Positions 1 to 6,978 are shown, counted from the first letter of the stretch. The stretch is 7,394 nucleotides of DNA from Candidatus Poseidoniales archaeon (GCA_012959845.1 DUCL01000029.1:1-7394), one strand, 5' to 3'. Made by a program: numbers and translations. Notes: generated by a model from the letters alone, not told the origin.

Positions 1-3000
1 TGAGATATTCATCACAAGGTTCTGCCACTCCAATGTGGATGACGCTTGATGGTACTACTCCTTATGGAACTGACTTACAAATGCAATACAAATCCGGTCC
101 AGATGTTGTAGCGGTAGGAATGAATGCGTGGCAGCCGGTTGGAGCAAATACCAGCATTCCCGAATTTGTTGGAATTGCCAATCACTCACTCAGCATATTA
201 AGTGAGGGTTCTTCTTTCATGCAGTATAGAATAAAATATACAACCACTGCAATGGATAATTGGTCAACCCCTGATTTAGATAATGTGGAAATTATTAGCG
301 AAAATGTCGCAATTACCTCCACTATCCCAAGCACAATGCATCCAAATGCTGCACCAGTATCCTTTACTACGCATCACCACGCATATACAAATGCAGCACA
401 ATACCAATTATCAATTGTTTCAGCAAATTCTCAAGGATTCAAGGAACCTGCTTCGCAATGGACAACTATTACTTGGTCAGAAGTTAGCGCCTCGTTTTCA
501 GTAGACGACCCGGATTCAATGCTACTTTCTCCGCAAACATCTGTACAGGAGGGTTTGGTGAATCAAGATGGTCAACTTATGGATTGGCAATTTTCATTAT
601 CTGAAGGTCTTGCTACCGACTATATTTTGATACAGGTAAAAACAGTTGGTCTAAGAAATACAACATATAGCCATCCAACACCAATAAGCATCGACAAAGA
701 AGTGGATGTGAGAGTAAAATCAGTCACTGCAAATTTTACAAGCATAGGCAACTATACACTTCAAGAGGATGAGGTAGTTCCAGAATTGACCAAACTAAAT
801 TTAGTTGTTGAAAATTACTTCACTACTTCCGGAAATCAATTATTATCTGGAACAATTAGCGCACGTGTTCACTTAGACATACTAGAATTTAATCAAACAG
901 AACAAGGAAATGATGTTTGGAATAATGCTACAACAAGTTGGTTTGTCCTAAATATAGGTCAAGAAACAGATATTGAATACACGCTTCCAGAAAATGTCTC
1001 TGGAAAATCAAATATTTGGATAGAAGCAACCACTTTGGATGATTTGATTCTAAATGTTGACGAAACACCGCACAAATTTATTTTGAATATTGAAGTACCA
1101 GTAATGCTATCAGCGACTATTGCTGATGGAGAATATATCAACAAAGATGCTAATAGATTATTTGGGATACAAATTTATGATGTTGGTGGATTCACAAATA
1201 ATACAACTCAAATGGCAGTTTGGATAGAAGATATTGATGATGGAACAAATGGTAACCCATTAGATGGAATATCACAGATAGGTGAATACCGACAGAAAAA
1301 TTTCTCAATTGTTAATATCGGCAATATTTGGTATCTGAATGTGACTGTAAATGATAGTGGAAATGGTGATCACCAAATTGTACGTACCTTACTGAGTGGA
1401 GTTGATACTTCTGGACATTTATTGCCGCAAACTTCTGCCGAGAATGGAACCTCATGGTGGATTAGTCGCCAACCACAAAAAGCGATAATCAGTGAGATTA
1501 GTACATTGGGTGAAAATGTTACTGGCACTCCGAGATTTGAACCAACTCGACAAATAGGATGGAGGATTACAGCCAGTGATTCAAACGAAATTGAAGACCT
1601 TAGTGAATTTAAAATTGAATTGGGTGGCGATTCAAGTCTCGGTATCAAATATTTACCACATGAAGGAATTTGTAGTTCATTGGATGCTAGATTATTGGTA
1701 AATTCCTCCAACTGCGTAATGACAATTTCTGGAGATGAAATGACTGTAGAAATGTGGGCTACTGTTGATTGGACACTAACAAATGCCGGACTAATTACAG
1801 GTGAAATCGATGTTATTGTTCGCGATTATGATGGTGCAACTCGTATCTCACAAGAGGGGCAATGGTCACTTGAGAGAGGATTAGATGTTCAATTTCAAAG
1901 TTTGATGGATGTCACCGGGCGAGTAAATGGTACTCTAGGTGATTCACCAAAATTAATGGCAGGAGATAGAATTGAAATTGAAGCATCGGTAAAACACTTG
2001 ATTTCAGGAGAATATTACAATGGACAATTGGGCGTTATTTGGTCCGGAAAAATCCAAAATGAAAGATGGCAGGGCGGACTGACCGCAAATGTTGTCAATG
2101 GTCAATTATCATTATCAATCCCAACACCAATTGAAAGTGGGCTCATCAATGATGCACAAATCGGTATCTGGGACCCGTTGGATGCATCAGAATTACTTGT
2201 CATTCCTTTACCAAATATCGTTGTCGATGCTGATGCCCCAATTATATTGCAATCACAATTGACCAGTGGAATATCAAGATATCATCTTGACAATGTGGAG
2301 ATTGGAGTCAATATTGATGAACCTCAATCTTGGAGTTCCAATTTATCTCTCTCCTGTCAAGTGAGGTCAACAGAACAAAATTGGCAACCAATCACACTTT
2401 CTAGAGAATCAAGTACAATATTTGACGGCAAAACAATGTTTGCATTTGATTTTGACTTCAGTGATTCGGGTGACCCTTCACTATTGTCAAATCAAGCGCA
2501 AATTGCATGCTGGGCAGAGGGTTATGATGATGCAGGTTGGCAACTCTATTCAGAAAATGGAAATAGTGAACTATCACCATGGCTGGTAAGCACCTTGAAT
2601 GATATCGGCCCTGATTTAGATTTAGGTGATATTAAAATTTCAGGAGAGGCTTCTGCTGGTTCTAAATTATCACTCAAAGTGGAATTAATCAATGCAGGAG
2701 AGAAAATACAACAGCCTTTCAATCTCAGTGTTTTCATTGTTCAAGGTGATGAGAAAACAATCGTAGGGCGCCAATTACTGGATGAATTGGGAGAGAATAC
2801 CTCCGTTACTATGAATTCAAGAATCACAGTTCCTAATGGGAAATGGACATTACTAATTTCAGTTGATGATGAACAATTGATTTGGGAATTAAATGAAGAA
2901 AATAACGTATGGACAAAGGATTATGATGGACGCTCACAGGGCTTTTCATCCACAACAATAGCATTAGCAGGTGGAAGTGTCTTTGCACTGATTGGTACTG

Positions 3001-3542
3001 TAATATTCCTCAAAAGAAAGAGAACTGACTTGGATGAACTTGTTCTCGAATCTGAAAATAGTTCTTCGAAGGGTGAGCCTCCAGCAATAGACAGCAATTC
3101 CAAGCCAAAGACTGGCCCTCCAGGCACAGTAAAGGCAGCGGGTGAGAGTGGAGGCAAAGCAAAGCCAAAGAATGGGCCTCCGTCTAAATCAAAACCAAAG
3201 AATGGACCACCTAGATCTTCAGCATCCAATGGTCCAACAGGCGCACCTACAAATCCAAGCCAAGAAATTCTACCAGCTCAACCGGAAGCAGATTTGCAGG
3301 CTATGGCTGCTGCACATTTTGGCGCTCTTGATTCACTTATTCCACAAACAGCAGAAAGTGCTGAGGAATCAAATGATGATGAAAATCAGATGCCTCATCC
3401 AATTTCAACCACTGTTGATGATTGGTCAGAATTGCCAGGTGGTGGCGATTATGAATATACTTCGGATGCAACATACTACTCCGGAGAAACATGCGGTAAG
3501 TGGTTATTAAATGAAGACAAAACTTTCACTCGCGTAGAATGA
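1..3542 (+). CDS. Large cell-surface protein, single C-terminal membrane anchor, CARDB-like domain (5' partial)
   Basis: The reading frame is open from the window's left edge (first whole codon at base 3), and the ATG at 33 has no signal peptide and sits inside a beta-rich segment, so the true start lies upstream. About 1,180 residues are visible. Positions ~18-290 look like a jelly-roll/discoidin-like sandwich (FMQYRIKYTTT, then a TPDLDNVEI ending). More beta-rich, Ig-like repeats follow to ~2600, with about 20 N-x-S/T sequons and two local cysteine pairs (codons 1671/1713 and 2355/2508) that could form disulfides. A CARDB-like adhesion domain spans ~2610-2930, starting PDLDLGDIKISG and ending with the typical NEENN turn. 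A 19-residue membrane helix (2955-3011) is followed by KRKR, placing the N-terminal part outside and the tail inside. The tail carries KPK(N/T)GPP repeats and an aromatic/glycine C-terminal module. No catalytic motif is recognised. I infer a structural, adhesive or glycan-binding surface role. DUF2240 follows after 29 bases. Confidence 0.9.
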   Translation, partial: RYSSQGSATPMWMTLDGTTPYGTDLQMQYKSGPDVVAVGMNAWQPVGANTSIPEFVGIANHSLSILSEGSSFMQYRIKYTTTAMDNWSTPDLDNVEIISENVAITSTIPSTMHPNAAPVSFTTHHHAYTNAAQYQLSIVSANSQGFKEPASQWTTITWSEVSASFSVDDPDSMLLSPQTSVQEGLVNQDGQLMDWQFSLSEGLATDYILIQVKTVGLRNTTYSHPTPISIDKEVDVRVKSVTANFTSIGNYTLQEDEVVPELTKLNLVVENYFTTSGNQLLSGTISARVHLDILEFNQTEQGNDVWNNATTSWFVLNIGQETDIEYTLPENVSGKSNIWIEATTLDDLILNVDETPHKFILNIEVPVMLSATIADGEYINKDANRLFGIQIYDVGGFTNNTTQMAVWIEDIDDGTNGNPLDGISQIGEYRQKNFSIVNIGNIWYLNVTVNDSGNGDHQIVRTLLSGVDTSGHLLPQTSAENGTSWWISRQPQKAIISEISTLGENVTGTPRFEPTRQIGWRITASDSNEIEDLSEFKIELGGDSSLGIKYLPHEGICSSLDARLLVNSSNCVMTISGDEMTVEMWATVDWTLTNAGLITGEIDVIVRDYDGATRISQEGQWSLERGLDVQFQSLMDVTGRVNGTLGDSPKLMAGDRIEIEASVKHLISGEYYNGQLGVIWSGKIQNERWQGGLTANVVNGQLSLSIPTPIESGLINDAQIGIWDPLDASELLVIPLPNIVVDADAPIILQSQLTSGISRYHLDNVEIGVNIDEPQSWSSNLSLSCQVRSTEQNWQPITLSRESSTIFDGKTMFAFDFDFSDSGDPSLLSNQAQIACWAEGYDDAGWQLYSENGNSELSPWLVSTLNDIGPDLDLGDIKISGEASAGSKLSLKVELINAGEKIQQPFNLSVFIVQGDEKTIVGRQLLDELGENTSVTMNSRITVPNGKWTLLISVDDEQLIWELNEENNVWTKDYDGRSQGFSSTTIALAGGSVFALIGTVIFLKRKRTDLDELVLESENSSSKGEPPAIDSNSKPKTGPPGTVKAAGESGGKAKPKNGPPSKSKPKNGPPRSSASNGPTGAPTNPSQEILPAQPEADLQAMAAAHFGALDSLIPQTAESAEESNDDENQMPHPISTTVDDWSELPGGGDYEYTSDATYYSGETCGKWLLNEDKTFTRVE
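3102..3212 (+). repeat. Three KPK(N/T)GPP coding repeats in the cytoplasmic tail
   Basis: Three 21-base in-frame units begin at 3102, 3162 and 3192 and encode KPKTGPP, KPKNGPP and KPKNGPP. They differ at several third-codon positions (for example CCTCCA, CCTCCG and CCACCT for the last two prolines). This suggests the peptide, rather than the DNA, is being conserved. They lie just inside the membrane anchor in a stretch rich in K, P, S and G that is probably disordered. A related GEPP occurs slightly earlier. A role as a basic proline-rich binding segment is inference. Confidence 0.85.
3438..3539 (+). other. Compact aromatic/glycine C-terminal module of the surface protein
   Basis: The last ~34 residues, following an acidic linker (ESNDDE) and DDWSELP, start GGGDYEY and continue with TYYSGETCGKW and NEDKTFTRVE. 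The pattern of aromatics, CGxW and D-x-x-F looks like a small beta-hairpin or WW-like fold, unlike the disordered tail before it. It holds the only cysteine of the cytoplasmic side (codon 3492). No named domain is assigned; describing it as a separate folded module is inference from composition and spacing. Confidence 0.45.
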
Positions 3543-3571
3543 TTGGAACTTTTCATCCCTCAACTTATTGA

Positions 3572-4183
3572 ATGTCGGCTATTCATGTAGTAATCATGGG
3601 GAACGCTGATGTTGAAGATGTTCGTAGAGTTCTCGCTATTTGTTTTCGTGATGGAAAGCCGCTTGATGCACTTGATGTTGAACGCATATTGTCGTTTGAC
3701 ATGGAATGGTTATCTCCGGATGATGCAGAAATCGCAGTTCAATCTTTAATCTCTGCTGGATGGTTAAGTGGGCCAGAGAAATCTCTTGCACCGAGTATTA
3801 GCATTTCAGGCATTACCGCACCATTGGGATGGTTCCCTCGCCCTACTCGCTTGACACATCCTGTTTCAGTGCAAATGATTGATGAGGCGGAAGCAAAAGA
3901 AAAACAAGTTGCTGAACCGATTGCTCCCGCGCTCACGCCGATAGAAAAAACAAATATTAGCACCAGTGGCGGAAATAGTGCTGACCCGAGAGATAAATTG
4001 AGCAAGAGGTTAACTAAATTTATCGCAAAAGCTTCAAAAATTAATATTGAAGAAGTTGAGCGTAGAGCCAATCGAAAGCAGAAAGCACTCGCGGTTGCTA
4101 CCAACTGGATGTGTCTAGCACTTGTGGCAAAAGAACAAGGTATCCAGATGCAAGAAATAGTGGATGCTCTTGCTATCAGGTAA
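3572..4183 (+). CDS. DUF2240 family protein (archaeal, uncharacterised)
   Basis: A 203-residue soluble protein without signal peptide or membrane helix. Residues ~12-95 match my recollection of the DUF2240 pattern: an N-terminal helical segment, then EWLSPDDAE (residues 45-53, the family's W-F/L-S-P signature), a helix ending in GWL, and GWFPRP (residues 86-91, family 'P-GF-P'). A low-complexity linker rich in A, E, P and T (~100-140) leads to a helical C-terminal part with KINIEEVERRANRKQ, again as in the family. The linker makes it longer than the ~150 residues usual for the family. The biochemical role is unknown; the helical, possibly winged-helix-like architecture has suggested nucleic-acid binding, but no residue here proves it. 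The start at 3572 is the first ATG and has no Shine-Dalgarno; an ATG at 3596 is a possible alternative. It lies 29 bases behind the surface-protein gene on the same strand, so co-transcription is plausible. Confidence 0.85.
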   Translation: MSAIHVVIMGNADVEDVRRVLAICFRDGKPLDALDVERILSFDMEWLSPDDAEIAVQSLISAGWLSGPEKSLAPSISISGITAPLGWFPRPTRLTHPVSVQMIDEAEAKEKQVAEPIAPALTPIEKTNISTSGGNSADPRDKLSKRLTKFIAKASKINIEEVERRANRKQKALAVATNWMCLALVAKEQGIQMQEIVDALAIR

Positions 4184-4212
4184 TCGCTCAGGATATTTTT
4201 CCAATTTCCTTT
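4184..4212 (+). terminator. Possible pyrimidine-rich terminator after the DUF2240 gene
   Basis: Directly behind the DUF2240 stop codon is a T5 tract (4196-4200) followed by further T/C-rich sequence to 4212, with no hairpin. Archaeal polymerases can terminate on short oligo-T tracts, so this may end the plus-strand transcript. The tract is short, and it lies inside the 3' end of the convergent exporter gene, so it may simply reflect that coding sequence. Confidence 0.25.
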
Positions 4213-6758
4213 CCACGCTCAACCATTTCAACCAGAACTGGTAGCAATATTAGAGCCAGAATTAGTGAAAATAATACGGTTACTGCGGTAATTAATCCGA
4301 AATCTTGTATCACTGGCATAGGTGAATATAATAACACTAAGAAGCCAAATGCAGTAGTCAATGCACTTAGAATTAATGCAACTCCTGTTGTTGACAAGGC
4401 TGCTCGCAAAGCCTCCCAATGATTTTCTTGACGTTCTAATTCAACTTCAAACCGTCTCCACATATGTATTGAATAATCGATTCCAATTCCTAATGTTAAT
4501 GCAGTAACCATCACAGTCAATACATTCCATTTTAATCCAAGAGCAGCCATTGAACCAACTACCCACAGCGATGATAGCCCAACAGGGAATAGAACAATAA
4601 TTGCTGGTAGCACTCTTCTTGTCAATATCAATAATACTGCGCAAGAAACAACCAAAGAGATTAGGGTTGATTCCAATTGACTCTCACTTAACCCTTCCAA
4701 TACTGTCTGCAATATGACCAAGTCTCCGGTGATGTAAATTTGCCCATGCCCACTTAGAGTTGCACGAAGTGTCCCACTTTCTTCATTTGAACCAAGCATT
4801 CTCTCAAAATTATCTACAACTCTCTTAGATTGTGATGATGTAGCGGCTTCCACCCGGACTTCGGTTCTAAGATGAACAATATCTTCTCCCTGAAGATTTA
4901 CAGTATTTTGCACTCGCTCTTCCCAAGTTTCACCACTCAAAGCATCGGCTACTGTTTGGTTAGTAGATAGATTTGAGAATGCCGCTCCCAAATCAAGTTG
5001 ACTATTATGGTCCAGCACATATACCTCTCCAGCAAATACTTCCATATTGTGGGCATCACCAAAAGATGAATCCCTCAAAATAGCGTCTCTTAGAACCACA
5101 TATGGGCCGTCATATGAAGGTGAAGATGTTCTTCCATCTGTACCAACTACATCGTGATTAGATTCTAAATCTGCATGTAAACCCCGTAATTGATTTAATA
5201 ATATTTCATCATCGGGAATTACGTCCTCTCCATCCAATGGTTCCATCAATATGTAAACCATCTTCCACCCAGCGCTATCATACGATGTCGATAAGTCATC
5301 TCTAACCGACATGATTGGCATATCTGGATCAATGAAATCACCAAGGTCAAAATCTGTTTCTAGAGTGGAGGCCCCTGCTATAGACAATCCTGAAATGATT
5401 ATTGCAACAAGAATTATTGGAACTTGTTGCTTCTGCTGAATTCGTACTAAGAAATTGGTGGCCCTAGGTAATGTAATGGAATTCTTAGAAGAATTCCTTA
5501 GAGGCGCATCAAAGATAATGTGCAATGAACCAACGACTAATGTGGCGGATAAGAAGGCACATATCACTCCTATTGCTAATGCCAATCCAAAGGTTGCTAG
5601 TGGGGGTAGCGGAGATATCATATTTGCAAGGAATGCTGCTACAGTAGTAATTACCGCCAACAATAACGGCACACTTAGCCTAGTACATGCTCGCGCCCAC
5701 GCTTCTGCAGGTTCGGGATATTCTTCACGAATGGAAACATATGCCCTTTGCAAATGTATTGCATAATCTATACCCAATCCCAAAACAAGTGGCGCTACTG
5801 CAACCTCAAGTGCACTAAATTGTGCACCTATCATATTGAGTGAACCATAAGTCCAAATCAATGCTGAAGATAGCCCAATTAGGGGAAAAATAACACCTCT
5901 CATTGACCTGAAAGCGATGGATAAGAGAATAATGACAACAATTAATGCTAACAATATTAGTGTTGCTAAATTATCAAATGTTCCTTTGTCGATATCATGG
6001 GATATCAAATCAAGGCTTATCACACCATATGTCAATTCTGATTCTTCTGATAATTTAGCAAATTCATCTCTCATTTGGTTTTGAAAAAATTTTCTATATT
6101 GTGTGTCCATATTCGGATCTACTTCCAGCACCCATAATGTTGATGAAGCGGTTGGAGTTCCGTCTCCTGTACCACTTTCTAGGTATGAACAGGTAGGTGA
6201 GATATCTAAATCCTGATTCAATAATGCAGAAGATGCATAGGTTGCGGCACTTAACAATTGGTCATCAGAAGTAAGGCGGCATTCCACATCATCTTCCAAA
6301 ATAAGGTCTATCATTTGGTTCCAACTTTCAATATCGGCTAACTTAGTACCATTTGCTTCTTCATCTAGGCTTATTTGTACAATACTAGGAGCGGCGGTCC
6401 AAACTGGAATTTTGTTTTTACCATCAACAATTGTGCTATTTTGCAATTGCTCTAGATGCTGAGCCATTAATTGAAGATTCTCAAGTGAGAGGATATTGCC
6501 CCCATCATCAGACGTTACATGGACGAAAAAGGGCCTAGTCTCATTTGGAAAATATTGATGAATTCTTTGGTGTGCCTGTTGGTTTTCAGACTCTGGCGCA
6601 AATTCTGACAAATCAGTTTTGAATGTGGGAGGATCTGTCATCAAGTTAACTGCAAATGTGGCGGTAAGCAATCCTGCTAGCACCAAAAATGGAATTGCTC
6701 CTCGACGGATATAATGTGACATGCTCGCCACCTTGGCTTCCATCATATCGGTATCCAT
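4188..6758 (-). CDS. RND superfamily (MMPL/HpnN-like) exporter
   Basis: A complete RND-type transporter of 856 residues from the ATG at 6758: two similar halves, each one helix, a ~220-residue extracytoplasmic loop, then five helices. Approximate helices: 19-39, 262-282, 289-309, 317-336, 360-381, 386-416, 444-462, 694-713, 717-740, 745-766, 788-811 and 816-843. Helices 4 and 10 carry GIDYAIHL (Asp331, Tyr332) and GIDYSIHM (Asp761, Tyr762). This is the Gly-x-Asp-Tyr signature of MMPL-type permeases, in which the acidic residue serves proton coupling, so both halves look intact. Loop 1 has a possible disulfide pair (Cys160, Cys190). The overall type is the archaeal/bacterial predicted RND exporter group; the substrate, probably a lipid or hydrophobic compound, is inference. 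No adaptor or outer-membrane partner lies nearby, as expected for an archaeon. The frame is open to TTG 6785. ATGs at 6746, 6743 and 6722 are also possible; the last has AGGTG six bases upstream. It is divergent from rpo11 and convergent with DUF2240. Confidence 0.95.
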   Translation of the reverse strand: MDTDMMEAKVASMSHYIRRGAIPFLVLAGLLTATFAVNLMTDPPTFKTDLSEFAPESENQQAHQRIHQYFPNETRPFFVHVTSDDGGNILSLENLQLMAQHLEQLQNSTIVDGKNKIPVWTAAPSIVQISLDEEANGTKLADIESWNQMIDLILEDDVECRLTSDDQLLSAATYASSALLNQDLDISPTCSYLESGTGDGTPTASSTLWVLEVDPNMDTQYRKFFQNQMRDEFAKLSEESELTYGVISLDLISHDIDKGTFDNLATLILLALIVVIILLSIAFRSMRGVIFPLIGLSSALIWTYGSLNMIGAQFSALEVAVAPLVLGLGIDYAIHLQRAYVSIREEYPEPAEAWARACTRLSVPLLLAVITTVAAFLANMISPLPPLATFGLALAIGVICAFLSATLVVGSLHIIFDAPLRNSSKNSITLPRATNFLVRIQQKQQVPIILVAIIISGLSIAGASTLETDFDLGDFIDPDMPIMSVRDDLSTSYDSAGWKMVYILMEPLDGEDVIPDDEILLNQLRGLHADLESNHDVVGTDGRTSSPSYDGPYVVLRDAILRDSSFGDAHNMEVFAGEVYVLDHNSQLDLGAAFSNLSTNQTVADALSGETWEERVQNTVNLQGEDIVHLRTEVRVEAATSSQSKRVVDNFERMLGSNEESGTLRATLSGHGQIYITGDLVILQTVLEGLSESQLESTLISLVVSCAVLLILTRRVLPAIIVLFPVGLSSLWVVGSMAALGLKWNVLTVMVTALTLGIGIDYSIHMWRRFEVELERQENHWEALRAALSTTGVALILSALTTAFGFLVLLYSPMPVIQDFGLITAVTVLFSLILALILLPVLVEMVERGKEIGKIS
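5479..5498. repeat. 9-bp perfect inverted repeat inside the exporter gene
   Basis: GGAATTCTT and AAGAATTCC flank a 2-base centre (AG), giving two GAATTC sites in a near-perfect 20-base palindrome. It lies in the codons for the cytoplasmic linker between the two halves of the exporter (RNSSKNS). It may be a chance product of codon choice; no function is assigned. Confidence 0.6.
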
Positions 6759-6803
6759 TACATCGTCCAAAGCATGAGGGTTCAAAAGTGAGTTGGTGGC
6801 AAG

Positions 6804-6812
6804 ATAACTAAA
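6804..6812 (-). promoter_or_regulatory. Candidate TATA box for the exporter gene
   Basis: On the minus strand this reads TTTAGTTAT, an AT-rich element. A start of transcription 25-30 bases downstream would fall near 6780-6785, giving a transcript with a short leader to the ATG at 6758 or nearly none to TTG 6785. It overlaps one arm of the inverted repeat. The match to an archaeal TATA consensus is weak. Confidence 0.25.
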
Positions 6813-6829
6813 ACAAGAGTTTTAGTCAT
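6804..6829. promoter_or_regulatory. Inverted repeat in the exporter/rpo11 divergent region
   Basis: ACTAAAAC (6807-6814) and GTTTTAGT (6819-6826) are perfect inverted copies around AAGA. After one mismatch, two more base pairs extend the symmetry (AT at 6804-6805 against AT at 6828-6829). The element is non-coding if the exporter starts at or below 6785. Its position just upstream of the exporter, overlapping a TATA-like stretch on the minus strand, fits an operator for a dimeric regulator. A hairpin in a leader transcript is the alternative; no T-run follows, so a terminator is unlikely. Confidence 0.45.
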
Positions 6830-6843
6830 ATTCTAAGGGACTC

Positions 6844-6875
6844 AATATTCAAAGTTTGATTCCGATAAGTATTAT
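6844..6875 (+). promoter_or_regulatory. Candidate TATA-like elements for the rpo11-truD operon
   Basis: Two AT-rich stretches, AATATT (6844-6849) and AAGTATTAT (6867-6875), lie upstream of rpo11. The first would place a transcript start near 6873, including the small ORF at 6883. The second would place it near 6900, leaving a ~40-base leader with the GGAG site before rpo11. Neither is a strong consensus, and the sequence alone cannot choose between them. Confidence 0.25.
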
Positions 6876-6882
6876 CCATTGA

Positions 6883-6978
6883 ATGGCTGACAATCCACAA
6901 GGTTCAAAGGAGAAGCGCCGTAGGCCGGAGTGGTCATCATGCCTGTTAAGTTACTCCTCCGAGAAAAAAATGAGCTAA
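6883..6978 (+). CDS. Possible 31-codon ORF overlapping the rpo11 start
   Basis: ATG at 6883 opens a 31-residue frame beginning MADNPQGSKEKRRRPEWSS, with a hydrophilic, basic, protein-like N-terminal half, and ending at TAA 6976-6978. It overlaps the first 40 bases of rpo11 in another frame, and the overlapping part (CLLSYSSEKKMS) looks less like a designed peptide. There is no clear Shine-Dalgarno. It could be a microprotein, a translated leader affecting rpo11, the displaced N-terminus of a longer Rpo11 after a sequence error, or chance. I do not recognise a family. Confidence 0.25.
   Translation: MADNPQGSKEKRRRPEWSSCLLSYSSEKKMS
6927..6930 (+). promoter_or_regulatory. Ribosome binding site deciding the rpo11 start
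   Basis: GGAG ends eight bases before ATG 6939. The only in-frame upstream alternative, GTG 6930, overlaps this motif itself. The motif therefore favours 6939 as the start, which also gives an N-terminus (MPVKLLLRE) of the length normal for Rpo11. Confidence 0.6.

Noticed and set aside
33..35. ATG at 33 as the start of the surface protein
   Set aside because: The frame is open to the left edge, no signal peptide follows, and the codons on both sides read as one continuous beta-rich segment; a secreted protein this size needs an upstream N-terminus.
2921..3229. Minus-strand ORF with GGPFFGF repeats
   Set aside because: It is the reverse complement of the KPK(N/T)GPP repeats and membrane anchor of the surface protein, so its repetition is a shadow of the real gene.
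4111..4422. Plus-strand ORF bridging the DUF2240 end and the exporter end
   Set aside because: It overlaps two well-supported genes in other frames and has no recognisable protein character.
5455..5766. Plus-strand ORF antisense to the exporter
   Set aside because: It lies opposite the membrane-helix codons of a strongly supported RND gene; the open frame is explained by that codon composition.
6876..6886. CCATT-G-AATGG short inverted repeat at the small ORF start
   Set aside because: Five-bp arms are too short to stand apart from chance without comparative data.
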